Assembly (NCBI GenBank): GCA_034620365.1
Contig: JAQGEQ010000159.1
Span: 27,653-91,652 of the forward strand
Source: Pegea sp. RAD2-039
Lineage: Eukaryota > Chordata > Thaliacea > Salpida > Salpidae
Reading direction: 5' to 3'
Length of the DNA: 64,000 nucleotides
The translations under genes were made by a program, and so were the position numbers. Within the stretch, counting starts at the first letter, position 1. The number at the start of each line of letters is the position of its first letter. Positions 1 through 12,492 of this stretch are shown piece after piece. Below the pieces are notes generated by a model that saw only the letters and a program-made list of their open reading frames with translations, had not been told where the DNA came from and made no database searches.

Positions 1-285
1 GCGAAAACGTATTTTTAGTTTTTAAACAGCCAAAAATACTCAATTAAGAAAATAAGGAAAAATGAACCCAAAAATATTTAAAGGAAATTAGAAAGAAAAC
101 TACTAATAGAATACAGATTTTAACGATTTTAAGCAATTTATAGAAAACGTTCAATCTTGATATTCTTATTAAAAATAATCTTCGTTTGTGGTAACGATAG
201 ATTTTATGCAGAAAAACTGTTGCTCTTAAAAAATGTTGATTTAAATGAATAAATCAATGAATAAAAAGTAAAAGAAAAATGTAAC

Positions 286-409
286 ACAAAAAATTTTGAT
301 AATCAGATGCAAGAGTGCATCTTCCAAATTAGTATCTTTAATCTAGAACAAAAAATTTTGATAATCAGATGCAAGAGTGCATCTTCCAAATTAGTATCTT
401 TAATCTAGA
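286..409 (+). repeat. Perfect 62-bp tandem duplication
   Basis: Two head-to-tail copies (286-347 and 348-409) appear identical base for base. Each holds the hairpin GATGCAAGAGTGCATC and the trailing TTCCAAATTAGTATC. Other members of the family (2,872; 12,370; 24,986; 27,659) have a single hairpin, so this is a local duplication in one member. Confidence 0.95.
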
Positions 410-490
410 TGAGTAATAAAATGATTTCACTTCTACGTAAGCTTTACGGTTATATATTATCTTCATTCAATCTTACGCTTGTGGTGTCGG
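306..490 (+). repeat. Hairpin-core module (doubled hairpin)
   Basis: Two hairpins GATGCA-AGAG-TGCATC (306-321 and 368-383) precede the core CAATCTTACGCTTGTGG at 468. The gap from the second hairpin to the core is 84 nt, the spacing seen in the other members. The core continues into TGTCGGTAAATTTTTCG. Function unknown. Confidence 0.7.
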
Positions 491-660
491 TAAATTTTTC
501 GATTGCTTTAATCAATCAATAATGTTATAGAAAATTTCATTTTTAACTGAACTTCTATCTTAACGATTATTTTATTTATTTATTCTTCTCAATAGATTAT
601 TTTTTTGTTTTTCTTTATTGTTATATAATATTAAGTTGTAATTAAATCTGAAAATTAAAC

Positions 661-1789
661 AACTTTATAGTGTAAATAGTATTTCATAAAATAGAAATTA
701 AGGGTACATTGGTCAGTGTGATTCTTTAAAAAACTTTATTCTTTTAACTTTTTAGCTGCCAAGTAGCAGTTGAATGTTTTAAAAACAAATTAATTATTAT
801 TATTATACTATTATAAATTATTATGATAAATTACTATTATAAATTATTAAAATATATAAATGATTTGTTGAACAATTGTCGCTAATCGAATCAAAATTTT
901 CATTTGTAAAATCTTATTTAAAAATAATATACAAACAGTTTACTAATAACTAGAGAAAAGTTTTAATAGCGTCAAACTGTTTGAACTAATCCTAAAATGA
1001 AATTAAAGAACTGAAATTAGTTAGAATTTAACTCAAAAAGAGTCTAACAAAACTAATTGCGCCTAATTGTTGAGTCTAACCATCAATTTGGTAATCAACT
1101 GCTTATTGACATCAGCAATTATTAGCAGTCTACAAATGGTAACCTCAACAAAACCCTCGATTAAAAATTTCAAAAAGTTGCTAAATACAATTAAGAATTT
1201 AAAAAAAAGTTTTTAATTTCTGATTTTAGTATTTTTTAAAATAAACCTCTTTTGCGCTAAGTAGCGTAAAATAACAATTTTGAATAACTATTTTTTTAAT
1301 TCATTTCTGCTAAAATATTAAGAATAGAAAGTTTTATAATTATCCAGACTGAAAAATGTGTTTAAAATGTCTGTTTTAAAATTACTAATTTTGCTAAAAC
1401 ATTTTGTTTCATAAAAATTTGTAAACATTCGTTCATTTTATCAGTTACATGTTTTTACGTCAAAAAGTAAATGTTAAACATAAATTACTTTTATGTTGCT
1501 AAATGTAGCAAATTAAAACTCAAAGTAGTCTTAGTACATATTAATCAATTTTCGTTAAAAGTCATTCAAATTCAAACAAATAATAACAGGTTTCTTACAC
1601 TACAATGGATCTTACAACCTTTTTATTTATTATTAATTGATTACAGTTTAGAGTTTTTGGGATCAATTTTAAACTAATAAATTTTGGTAAATTTTATATT
1701 GTTACAATTTTATACTAATTTTGGTTTTACCAATAATTAAGTTACAATAAAAATTGCTTTTCACCTTTAAGTCAAATTTTCTGTGCAAG
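661..1789. other. No gene seen; AT-rich non-coding DNA
   Basis: Nothing coding is supported. The open frame at 1,471-1,677 has AT-driven composition and no recognisable domain. A word GCGCTAAGTAGCGT near 1,254 is a decayed relative of the CCGCTACTTGGCGC word seen elsewhere. Confidence 0.6.
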
Positions 1790-2925
1790 CAGTATATGTC
1801 AACAAATAGTTTATTATTAAAATTATAAAAATATCGTACTCTAACTTTATGCCACAAACTCTAGATTGCAATAACGTTTATAAGTAATGAAAAGTATATC
1901 TTTCAAGCATTTTTTCCTGATAACAAATCGTTTACATAATTTTGAGTTGAAATACTTTTCAACGAAACTTCATTTAAGTGAATCGGTGGAAAATTATAAG
2001 TTAGTACTTTCTAAAAAAATGACAAAACACTTGATTAGTTTATAGTTATTTCCTTTTTATATCGTTTAATCAAAATCATTATATTTCTTCGTCAAGCTCC
2101 ATTTATCAAAAAGTTTAATATCTTCAGTATTCATTCTTTGCAATAAGATTTGACTTATAAGATGGTATGGTGAGATAACACTTATATTGATTTAAAAACA
2201 TCTTCTGATCAAAAGATTAAGGAAATTAAAAGTCATTAAGGAACTAATTTTATATTTTTGAATTAATTGGAAGAATATTTTGATTATTTTTGACCGACAC
2301 GCAGTAGTTTTGAAGTAGTTCACAGATTTTAGATCTATTTATTATTATAGAGAGATTTAAGAGTTGTTGAAATTATAACTCGCATTTTCAATTATTCATT
2401 TTTGATTCAAAGAAAAGATTTATGATGAAACAGTCTTTAAAAACGTCAAATTAAGATTTTAGTTGTTTCTTACTGATCATGAAAAATTTAAAACATATTG
2501 TTTGTATGAAAATTGTTTAGATAGCATAAAATATTCAATGAAGAAAGTAAGGAATTTAATATGTGATGAATCTTAAAATATTTAAAACAAATTAAAAAGA
2601 AAATTACTAACAGCAAACAGAATTTAAAAACCTTCGAGCAATTTAGAGAAAACGCTCAATCCTGATGTTCTTACAAAAAACAATATTAGTTTGTTCGATA
2701 GATATTGGGCAAAAAAACGGTTGTTTGTTAAAAATATTGACTTAAATGCATAACAAAAGATTAAAAGAAAATTTAAGTTATACTTTTTAACAAGGAATTT
2801 GTAAACATCAAACAATCTCAAATAAACGCAAAATCTTATTTTTACCTTGGAAAAAACATACTTGACAACCAGATGCAAAAGTGCATTTTCCAAATTATTA
2901 TCTTAACTTCAAATTACGAGATAAA
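1790..2925 (+). repeat. Segmental duplication, block A1 (pair of 46,860-47,990)
   Basis: The sequence runs colinear with 46,860-47,990: the module on the minus strand, TTATCAAAAAGTTTAATATC, the GATGGTAT..GTGAGATAACAC segment, GACCGACACGCA, and the final hairpin block. Roughly nine of ten bases agree by eye. Part of it also matches 54,805-55,380 in reverse complement. Short open frames inside it are shared with the other copies but decay between them, so they are not genes. Confidence 0.85.
1851..1963 (-). repeat. Hairpin-core module
   Basis: On the minus strand the hairpin GTTGAAAAGTATTTCAAC (1,946-1,963; 7-bp perfect stem, 4-nt loop) is followed after about 75 nt by the core TGCAATCTAGAGTTTGTGGC (1,851-1,870). 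Confidence 0.75.
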
Positions 2926-2995
2926 ACGATTTCATTTCTCCCTAAGCTTTACGGTTATATATAATTTTCATTCAATCTTAGGTTTGTGGTATCGG
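2872..2995 (+). repeat. Hairpin-core module
   Basis: GATGCA-AAAG-TGCATT (2,872-2,887, one terminal mismatch) is followed 85 nt later by CAATCTTAGGTTTGTGG (2,973), then TATCGGTAAATC. Confidence 0.7.
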
Positions 2996-3909
2996 TAAAT
3001 CTTTCGATGGCTTTAAATAATCGATAAAGTTATTGTTGATAATATTTTTATAATGATACATTAGTTCAAATTAAATTTAAGTATCATTAAACTGAGCTTC
3101 TATCAAAAACTGTTATTTTATTTCTTGGTTTAACTCAAATATTAAGTATTTTATAAATTAAAAATTAATAGTACATTGATTAATAGAACTTTTTAAAATC
3201 TTTATTGTTTTAGATAATGTAAACAAATCAGGAAAATAAGATAAACCTGCAAAAAACAAGTCGACTGTTTCCTTTTCCGCTACTTGGCGCTAGACGGTTT
3301 GTTATTAAAAAAACACTTACAAAAATACATTATTTTGTAAAATTTTAATATGGTATTACTTTCAGTTTATAGAAGATATTAAATAATACATTTAAAATAT
3401 TTGTTTTTGTAGGAATCTAGAAAAGGTTAGTAATTCATAAAATTTCCATTCATAAAAGTAAATTTTACTTTTTGTAAAATGATATATCGAAGGCAACAGT
3501 TTACAACTTTTAAAATTTTAGAAACAGATTTATACTATTTGATATTTTATCTCATGATAGATAAAAACAGAATTGCCGAGCTGATACTTAATGATTTCGA
3601 ATAGATGATAATAAAAAGAAAAATAATAGTTTTGTTGAATGAAAAGTTTTCAATTAGTAAAAAATCTGTCATATTACCTATTATTTATTATTTAAAGTTT
3701 CGTTGTAAAGTACGAAAAAAAATTCTTTACGAAAGATTGAGTTTTATTTAACTTTTCATTTATTATAAACGTTGTTGCAATCTGAAGTGTATGGGATCAA
3801 AATTAAATGAAAATAATTTTATAATTTTATCGATAAGCATTTTGTTGACAAATATTTTTCAAATAGAAAATTTGATTTTAAAGTTGATAAGAAAATTTTT
3901 TACAAGTTT
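2926..3909 (+). repeat. Repeat stretch replaced in the sister copy
   Basis: This ~1 kb interrupts the A/B colinearity; block B has a LINE there instead. It holds pieces shared with 12.4-13.6, 20.3-21.4 and 25.1-26.2 kb, including CCGCTACTTGGCGC (3,277-3,290), GAATTGCCGAGCTGATA and CAATCTGAAGTGTATGGG (3,778). No coding capacity. Confidence 0.65.
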
Positions 3910-4617
3910 AATATTATACAAACCAAATTAGTTTAATTTTTCTTATGAAGTTTTATTTGATTTAGATTTAAAGTTATTTCTACTTCAATGATTAATTTTA
4001 AATATTATCCGTCGTTTTGACAAATTTAAATTATGTCAAAAGCCATGTGACTTTTTGTTTTTATAATAGTAAATTGAGAGTACTATAAGACTCAGAATTT
4101 TTTCGTTTGATCTTTAAAAGAATTTTCAAAAAGGTTTAACAACAATTTAATCTATATTCTATGAGCTAAATCCTAATTTTTTGTCAAAATAAATATTTCT
4201 TGAAAATTCTTTTTTTATTAAAGGATAACAAATATTATGAACCAGGTTACTTTAAGATTAATAGTTCCTGCTATATGTTGGGTAAAAATTATTAGTAAGT
4301 CATTTATTTCACATCTTTTCATTGTTAATTATAATCATTTGATAAATTTATTTATGGATTTGTAGAAACGTTTATACAATTTGCAATAAAAAACATTGTG
4401 GTCTTTATTAAATAAAAAAGAACTGCTTTCTTGATTTTCATTTCTCTAACAAAACAAATTGAAAAAACAAATCTAATCAAAATAAAAGATATACAAAACA
4501 AAATTTAATCCAAAAATTAATTTGAAAATTTTATTAGTATTAAGCGTGTATTTAATATAAGGAAATTAAAATGAATTTTACAATTTTTGTCTTGCATAAT
4601 CACGACGAATTATAAAA

Positions 4618-5045
4618 TAAAAATGTTATATTAATAACTAATATTATAATAAGTATAATAGTATATATATAATAATTGAATCAAAGTTGACCTTTAGATT
4701 TCGTAAAGGAACAAAATATTTAAAATTAAGATACGTAGAATGCTATGACAAGCAATTTTCAAAATGCTTATGGTCAGTGAAAGTGCTTGAAGTCCACATG
4801 TACAGGGCGAAACGCCTTTCATAATTTACAAATAATAACTTCCAAATTGAAGGTATTAAACTTTTAAATGTATTAATGAATTAATTTTTCAAGTAAGTTG
4901 GTAAATATTTAAATTTTTATTTCTTACGAGCATTCTATTACAAGCTGTGTGTTTCAGATTAATTAATTAAAAATATAATTATTATAATTATTATTAGCAA
5001 AAACCTTAAACTAATTATTTTCGTTATTTTCAAAAAAATAAAATT
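4618..5045. mobile_element. ~430-bp segment absent from the paralogous copy
   Basis: Block A2 carries this segment between AATCACGACGAAT and AATTTTCATATTTACAAGG; block B2 joins the equivalent flanks directly near 49,800-49,820. Either it inserted in A or was deleted from B. A,T-rich words like AAAATAAAA occur at both edges and might be a target duplication, but low complexity makes this weak. A GC-rich hammerhead-like island lies inside (4,783-4,820). Confidence 0.45.
4783..4820 (+). ncRNA. Degenerate hammerhead-ribozyme-like motif
   Basis: The island reads as a possible stem II (GTCC 4,792-4,795 with GGGC 4,805-4,808, one G:T pair, 9-nt loop) followed directly by GAAA (4,809-4,812) and CGCCTTTC, the order found after stem II in hammerhead ribozymes. 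The required CUGAUGA box is not intact: the place holds CTTGAA. No GGCG partner for CGCC follows, so stem III is missing. If real it is a dead or truncated remnant; chance resemblance is possible. Confidence 0.25.
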
Positions 5046-6179
5046 TAATAATTTTCATATTTACAAGGTTAAATATGCAATTAAATTTGTATTACTAATA
5101 CAAAAGGAAAATTTTTCAAAACCAAAATAAAAAAATTGATTATTTTTAAAGTGTATTTCCGAAATTAAAGAATTACAAAACAAAGGATACAAAATTTTTA
5201 AAAATTATTCATTTTGTCTGTTTTCTATATATAACAAAACTTATTTGAATAAGTGAATATAAAAAAGCATCTTTCAAATTATTGATTATAACTTGAAGAA
5301 ATGTTTCCAAAATTATAAATATCTGTGGATATAAAAAAGCTGTAAGAAATTGTATATTGTGATTTGATCAAATTATCATGCGTGCTTCAATCAATTAATA
5401 TTGTTACTGGAACTTTTATTATAAAATGCTTTACTTGGTGTGATTTTAATTTGGATTATTAGTATTATAATTATTTTCAATTTTTGTTTTAAAAAGAAAC
5501 TTAACCTTTTAATTGGATTTAAAAAACAGACATTGAATTATTTTATTTGAATTATAAGAAAGTGTTTCATTCCTAAAGAAAAGTATAAAATTTTTAAACT
5601 TTTACATTTAACTGTATAAATGATACTCGAGATGATATTTACTCCTATAAAGGTTAACTATTACCGCATTTATTTTTTGATATTCAAAAGTAAAAGTTAT
5701 TTTAGAATTTAAATAGTGTATAAGGCTTACAGGAAATTAAATTTGAATAAATTGTTTAAAAAGTTCAAATTTATGACCTTTCTTACTGTTTGCGTCACTA
5801 AACGGATAAAATAATTCGGCTACAAAAACAAATAAATAAACTTTCAACATTCATGGGATAGATTAGTTTAATAATTTATATATTTGTAGAATAATATTTA
5901 ATTTTTTTTAACGTTAATTTTCTTGAATTAATTTTTTACCATAATTGATTAACTTATGTATTTGGTGAGGTGAAACATCTGTGTTGAAATCATAAAGAAA
6001 AATATATTGTATACAGTGTGTTTATTTATTAATTATGTAAATATTAAACAATATTGTTTAAATTTTGAAAAAACAAGAAATTTTTATTTATAAATATAAA
6101 TAAGCTTTCCAGTCTGTTAGTACTCACAATTTAAAAACAAAACATTCAAATAGCTTTTGACTTAATTTCTAAAAGTCTT

Positions 6180-6830
6180 CATTTATCAGCGCCACCAAAT
6201 TGTGTATGGGATCAAACTCAAATGAAATTAATGTTATAATTTTCTTGATAAGCAATTTGTTGACAAATATTGTTCAAATTGAAAATTTGATTTTAAAGTT
6301 GATAAGAAATTTTTTATAAGTTTACTATTATACAAATAAAATTAGTTTAATTTTTTTGATCAATTTTTATTTAATTCAGATTAAAATTTATTCTACTTCG
6401 ATGATTAAAATTAAAAATGATCAATTGTACTGATGATCAAAAATCAAATCAAACCAAGTGACTTTTTGTTTTAATAAATGAGACTTTTAGAAGACTCACT
6501 GATTATTTTCGATTGATCTTCAAAATAATTTATAAATCATACAAACCATTAAAGCAATTTAATCAGCGGCTACTAAAGTATTAGATATTTGTTGTTAGGC
6601 AAGATATTCTATTTGCTAGAGAATGCAAACGATAAAAGCAAAAAGTTATATAAGAAATTAATGGGTTTTTAATTAATCTATTAGATTTAATTTAACCTGC
6701 GTACACTATTCATATTAACAAAATTACATTTGGTTTTAATTATTAAAAAATATATTCTTTAACAGTTAAAATTTATTTTATTAAACATTTGCTCGAATAT
6801 TATATATACAATTTATATTTGTTAAATTTG
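6180..6830 (+). repeat. Dispersed repeat with GCGCCACC word
   Basis: Starts near CAGCGCCACCAAATTGTGTATGGG (split here as CAGCGCCACC and AAATTGTGTATGGG) and runs through GATCAATTGTACTGATGATC, the CTCACTGATTATTTTCG segment and TTGCTAGAGAATGCAAACG. The same order occurs at 13.4-14.8, 18.7-19.2, 26.0-27.5 and 50.9-51.6 kb and, inverted, at 17.14-17.88 kb. Non-coding. Confidence 0.7.
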
Positions 6831-8028
6831 TGTTTATATTTGCCTTATAACGATTTATTTAATTACGATTAATCGTTTACACTGAACTAGGAACTTTTGT
6901 ATTCCTCAGAGTTAATTTACAACTTTAACAAACTTCATGATATTTAATGGTGAAATTAAATGTAGATTTTTTGATCATGAGATTTAACTAAATTTTTTTT
7001 CTACAAAAAAATACAGAAAACTCTATTATAGATAGATGTTAAAAAACAGCTTTATCAAATAAAAACAATTTAAGAATAATATTTTTAAAATAAATTAATT
7101 TTAGACTTTGTCAGATTTAAAATTTCTTTCTAAGCTGTTTAAAGAATGTTAATCATAAAAGAAAGCTAAGTAACCTCAAGTTTTCTGATTTGCTTCACTG
7201 ATCACCGTCACGCGCTGCTAGTTTTGTTGAAGATTACCAATATAGAAAAAAATATTTTCAATTCTTTAATTCTTCAGTAAAATATTCTAGAATTTATCTA
7301 AAGTTTGATAAAAATTTAATTTAACATCAATAGTTAGATTATTTTAATCGAAATAAAAATAGAAAAACATTTCAATTTTGTTAATATTCTTTTTCATAAA
7401 CTTAATCATATAAATTTTTTTTTCAGAAACTAAAAATAAAGTTTTGAGGAAACTAACATTCATATATTGATGACGTCATCATATTCTCATATCATATTTT
7501 ATATGTACTGTTACTGACATCGTTAAATGTTACACATTTTATAAATACATTTATAATGTTATTGAAGATATTATTGTTCTAATGATATTCTTGGTTTACT
7601 TAAAATCATTTATCAATAAAATAAATACTTTGTTTTTTTTAGTTAATAAAAGCTAATTTAAAATTCTTTAAGATGTACACTAATAGTGATAAGCTTGTAA
7701 ATTCAGATTTTTTACTAAGCTGAAATTAAATACATTTGATTTAAAAAAATTGTTTCTAATAGAACAAAAAATGTTGAAAAATTTGAAAATTTTAAATTTT
7801 TGTTGTTGCAATACAAATTTCAACATTATGTTAAAATAACAAACTTAAAATAATAAAAATTTAATAATATAACAAAGGTTTGAATATAACAATAATATAA
7901 AAGTTATATTTTGTCATAATACAAGTTACGCGTTTAAAATAGAAATAAAATTATAACTTAAAATTTTTATGTCATTTCTCGTGAAAAATGAAAACAGTTT
8001 ATTTAACTGATTTACTAAACTAAATTTC

Positions 8029-8146
8029 GTTGAAAAATATTTCAACTCAAAAATTGGATCAAATAACTATAAACAATAATTCCTAAATAATCCATTGTTA
8101 GTTTTCATGATATATTACTTTGTCGCAATCTAGAGTTTGTGGTATC
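8029..8146 (+). repeat. Hairpin-core module
   Basis: Hairpin GTTGAAAAATATTTCAAC (8,029-8,046, 7-bp perfect stem) then 79 nt, then CAATCTAGAGTTTGTGG (from 8,126) and TATCAACTTCAAACGAATT. This is close to the consensus of the best-preserved subfamily. Confidence 0.75.
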
Positions 8147-9335
8147 AACTTCAAACGAATTCTTTTTTAAAGTTGTTATAAAATCTTTAGAAATTATCTA
8201 CGATTAAATAATTTCTTTTTCTTTAAAAATATTTAATACTTACATATTAAACTTACAATAAGATAAAACTTGTAACAATGTTTATGTAATTCAAATAAAT
8301 GTATAGTATGCGCAAAAACAGTCACAAAAGTAATTCTAAAATTATATATTTTAAAACAAGATAAAAATGTTCTTTGAAAATTTATGGTTTTTTTTCTTTC
8401 ACTAATACAAAAACACTTATTGATTGATAAGATAAATAAATACATCTTTCAAATTTTGGATCTAAAATCGGTAAAATTTACAAAATCATAATTATCTTTG
8501 GTTGTAAATCAGCCTTGAGAAAAAAAAAATCAATTTTTTTATTTGAAAGAAGATTGCGGTTTTAGCAAATAATATGCATCCTTCTATCAATTGAAATGTT
8601 CAAGAAAATTTTATTATTAGAATTTTAGTCTTATTTTAACTTTTAAATTTGTGTGAAATGACTATTTTCATTAATTTAATTTACGAAATTTTACTTTTTG
8701 TAACCGAGATATTCTTTACGCTAGATGACGCAAAATAAAAACAAAAAAAATATATATCTTGGTTTTTGAACTTGTAATAGAAAGCTAATTTTTTATAAAC
8801 TTTAAAAGATATTCAAATTCTTAAAATTACTTTTGCGTTTACATACTCATCAAATAAATTTTTAGATTATCAAATACTATGAAGTTAATCACTTTTTATA
8901 ATAATAACTAATTTCAGTTGTTTAATCTATTTTCAAGATAAACATTATAATGCTTCGAAATCATATTAAGATTGAAATATTTTTTATGTTTGATAGCGCA
9001 CTATAGTGGAAATGAAAACTTCAAATAGAATTACAGTTTTTAACAAAAGTTTATCAAATTTTTTTGAAAATGTTTACAGCTGATCTCTAGCAATAATTTT
9101 ATGTATACTGTAAATTATATTTACAGTTTTAGAAATTTAAAAGTTTCTTTATCTATTTTATTGCAGGTACAAAACTTTTTTCACTTTTTAGTGACATGTT
9201 TGAATTCATATTCACAAAATCAAACTTGCTTCTAAATAAGTAACTTTTTTATTATGAATAGCTTAGATAGAAAGCAAAAAATCTTTATTTTTAAATACTT
9301 AATCAAAAAATAATATTATTTTCTTTTTACTCTGT

Positions 9336-9349
9336 GCGCCACCTATCGG
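9336..9349 (-). promoter_or_regulatory. CTCF-core-like word
   Basis: GCGCCACCTATCGG; the reverse complement CCGATAGGTGGCGC agrees with the known CTCF core CCASYAGRKGGCRS at 12 of 14 positions. It sits in a repeat with TTAGTGTATTTAGGTTACAAC beside it. Binding is not shown by sequence alone. Confidence 0.35.
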
Positions 9350-9640
9350 TTAGTGTATTTAGGTTACAACAACAAATATTCAGAAACATAATTAGTATTT
9401 TATTGAACTACTTTAATGAATTGTACAATTTGTAGATTGGTGGATGTTTTGTACAACAAAGCAAAATAAATTTTTCTTTGTGTTTCTCATTATCAAAAAA
9501 TAATTATTAGGCTTTTTTTGTAAATATTTTTAATACAGAATTAAATCGTTAAAAATCAAATTTTAGATTAACTAAATTTTCCAAATGCCAAATAAAACCT
9601 TATATAAAAAATAGTTTCCACAGTGAACAAAATTTCTGAT

Positions 9641-10939
9641 GTTAACTGGAAAAATAATTTTGGTTAAATAACATAATTCTAATTATAGATTACAACATTG
9701 CTTTAAATTTATTCTAATCAATAATCACAGAATCACTTTATCTGGCATTTTAAACGTGTAATTATTAATTTATTAATTATGAATATTAATTTTGCCGCTT
9801 AGTTTTCTATTTGAACTAGAATTCTGAGTAGAAATACTTAGTTTGCTCAAAAAAAAGTTGTTATTCGTAATTATTAAATGCAATTATATTAAAGGTGTAC
9901 ATCAATGAAATAAACCTCTAAGTATAAATTTTTTGTATATCAACTTTTGTACAGAATAAAAACTCAAGATATTCAACTTATTTAATAAATGAAGTTTTGT
10001 TGAAAAGTATTTTAACTCTAAATTGTTAAGCAGCTAAAAACCAAAATACTGATTGAAATAGTTTTCACCTTTTGCTCATGTGGCAAGCCAACAAATAATT
10101 AAGATGATTTTATTGAGTTTTTTGTTGAATATTTTCCCTTGAGTTAGTATCTGTAATTACGCATAAAATTTTCAGTTTCAATAGAATTGTTAGAATTTTG
10201 AAGAATGAATGAAACAACAACTAAAGCTAATTACATCATTAATTTGATTGAGTAACTGAAATACAAACTTTTGTTATTTGTAGAAATAATTTAACTTAAT
10301 TTTTATTTGTATAAAAAATTGTATTGAATTGCCGAAAATAAAAAATGAATATGAAGAAGTTTAAAAGAGAATTTCTCCTAGCAAACGGAATTGTAAAATA
10401 TCGAGTAATCTTAAGAAAGATGAAATTCGTATCAATTCTTCCGATGAATAAACCTTGTTTGATAAACAGATGCAAATATGTATCTTCCAAATATATTATA
10501 TTTCAATTTTGCTTGTTGCTTCACTCTTCATTTATACACTTATATAATATCGACATAAAATCTGATGTTTGTGGCGTCGTTAAATGTTGCTCATTTTATA
10601 AATACATTTTTAATTTTATTGAAAATATTATTGTGATCAGGATATTATTGGTTTGCTTTAAAATTAGATATCAGTAAAATAATTAATTTACTTTTTTTAG
10701 TTCATAAAAGCTAATTTAAAATTATTCAAACTCTAAACTATTTGTAGTAAGCTTGTAAATGGAGATTTTATTAAGCTAAAATAAAAAAAGTGTAATTAAA
10801 AAAATTGTTGCTAAAAAAGATAGAAAAACATAACATAATTTTATTCACTATATGTATATAAACGAAATATTTTGACTATTGTTTGGAAAAAATTGCTTAA
10901 AAAGCTAAACGGTTAATTATGATAAAGAACAAACAACTT
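9641..10939. other. No gene seen; diverged repeat DNA
   Basis: The stretch contains a weakened hairpin-core module near 10,458-10,580 (GATGCA-AATA-TGTATC, then ATCTGATGTTTGTGG) and resembles 7.5-7.8 kb beyond it. Two overlapping open frames on opposite strands (10,296-10,490 and 10,345-10,677) have no domain or coding composition. Confidence 0.55.
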
Positions 10940-12369
10940 GTAATGATTAATTTTCATGTTTACTTTTCAAAAAAACTTTTCTGAAACTATTTCCAGAAAT
11001 ATTTTGAAGATTAAACCAACAGTATTTCTAAGACTTATAATACTCACAATTTAAAAACAAAAAAAAGATCACATGACTGTTGACTTAGTTTTTTAAAAAC
11101 CTCAACCTGTTAGAATCGCAACAAATAAATTTCTGTTGAAACATCAAAGTAACTTTAAATTAAATAAAACTTCGTAACAAACTTACTTTTAATCTATTTT
11201 TAATCTTAACCTACTTTTGTTTACTACGAAAATAGATTTATAGTCAAGTTTTCTTATCAACTTAAAATCGATTTTTATATTTCAGCATTATCTGTCAACA
11301 AGAAGTTTATTATTGAAACTAGAAAATTTTAATCGTTTGAACTTGATCCCACAAACACTAGATTTCAGAAAAGTTTATAAATAATAAAAAGTACATTAAA
11401 ACTTGAAACTATAAGCTTGATAAAACTGTTTCGAAATTTGGAGTTGAATTAGTTTTCAGCGAAATTAAAATTAAGTAGAATAACTTGAGTTTCTATTCTC
11501 TACAACAAATAACAAAAAAGTAATTTAGTTCAAAGCTTGTAAACATATAGTTACTGACAACGTGATAGAATTTTTAGGAATAAAAAACTTATATTTCAAC
11601 AAAATTAGTATACTACTTATATTCTAGATAAAAAAAAGTAAAATTAATCAGCAAAATATATATTTTTTTGTTTTATATTATTTAACGGAAATCAATCAGT
11701 ATCAGTTCAACAAATCTCTTTTTAATAATCATAAAAGTTCAAATCAATCGACAAATATCAAGAAATTTGAACATTTTTGTTTGTAAGATGAGGAATCATA
11801 TATTATTTTTTCGTTTACAGAATTGTAAACGTTTTAATTATTTAAGGTTAATAATCTAATTTAAAAATAGTAAATTTTTTACTAATATCAACTATCAATT
11901 TATTTTGAATTATTAACATTGACAGTTATATTATAGTTAATAATTTAATGAAAAATATTTTTATTTCGAAATAAGAACTTTGAGGAAAAACTAAAACTTT
12001 AAATTAGATTATCATTTTCAATTGCTGATCTTACAAGAAACCAACTACTAAAGACCTGTAGTCCTTATTCTAATGCTTTGAAGATTTTAGATAAAAGCAT
12101 TTAAAGTTTTTGGTAAAAAGTAACCTGAAAAAGTAAACATGAACCAATCTACAAATTATAAAAATCTGTAAAATATTTTAACAGAAGACTATTGAAGGTT
12201 TAAATATTTGTTGTTGTGCGAACCTTACAAAATAAATTATGAACCATTTTTATTTCATATCTGAAAAACTAAAAATATTTGAAAATTTAAATTACACTTC
12301 TACAAAGAAGATGTAAACATCAAGCAATCAAAAAATTAAGTAAAAGAAAATTAAAATATTTGATAATCA

Positions 12370-12492
12370 GATGCAAAAGTGCATCTTCCAAATAAATAGG
12401 TCGATGGAGAATTAGTAACTAAACGTCTTCACTTACTCGTTAGCTTTACGGTCTTATATTATCTTCATTCAATCTTATGCTTGTGGTATCGG
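12370..12492 (+). repeat. Hairpin-core module
   Basis: Perfect hairpin GATGCA-AAAG-TGCATC (12,370-12,385), 84-nt gap, core CAATCTTATGCTTGTGG (12,470) and TATCGG. Confidence 0.75.

Larger units (their letters stand above)
30..660 (+). repeat. Diverged copy of the 2.53-3.20 kb repeat block
   Basis: This stretch follows the order of the sequence at about 2,530-3,200: an opening like AATATTTAAA..GAAATTA, a segment with AACG(T/C)TCAATC, then the GATGCA hairpin and the CAATCTTACG core. Identity is clearly below that of the young duplications in the window. No reading frame of note. It includes a private tandem duplication of the hairpin part, listed separately. Confidence 0.6.
3910..9640 (+). repeat. 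Segmental duplication, block A2 (pair of 49,105-54,330)
   Basis: About 5.7 kb colinear with block B2. Shared landmarks include CCAGGTTACTTTAAGATTAA, ACTCGAGATGATATTTACTC, TCACCGTCACGCGCTGCTAG and the GCGCCACCTATCGG word. Differences are scattered substitutions and small indels, plus one ~430-bp segment (about 4,618-5,045) present only here. Open frames such as 8,233-8,445 recur in B2 (53,014-53,196) but differ in length and lack ordinary coding composition. Confidence 0.85.

Noticed and set aside
306-383. CRISPR-like repeats
   Set aside because: Only a single tandem duplication without unique spacers, in an animal-type genome.
8233-8445. Protein gene shared with 53,014-53,196
   Set aside because: Both are shadows of the same duplicated repeat, with different ends, no domain and AT-driven residues.
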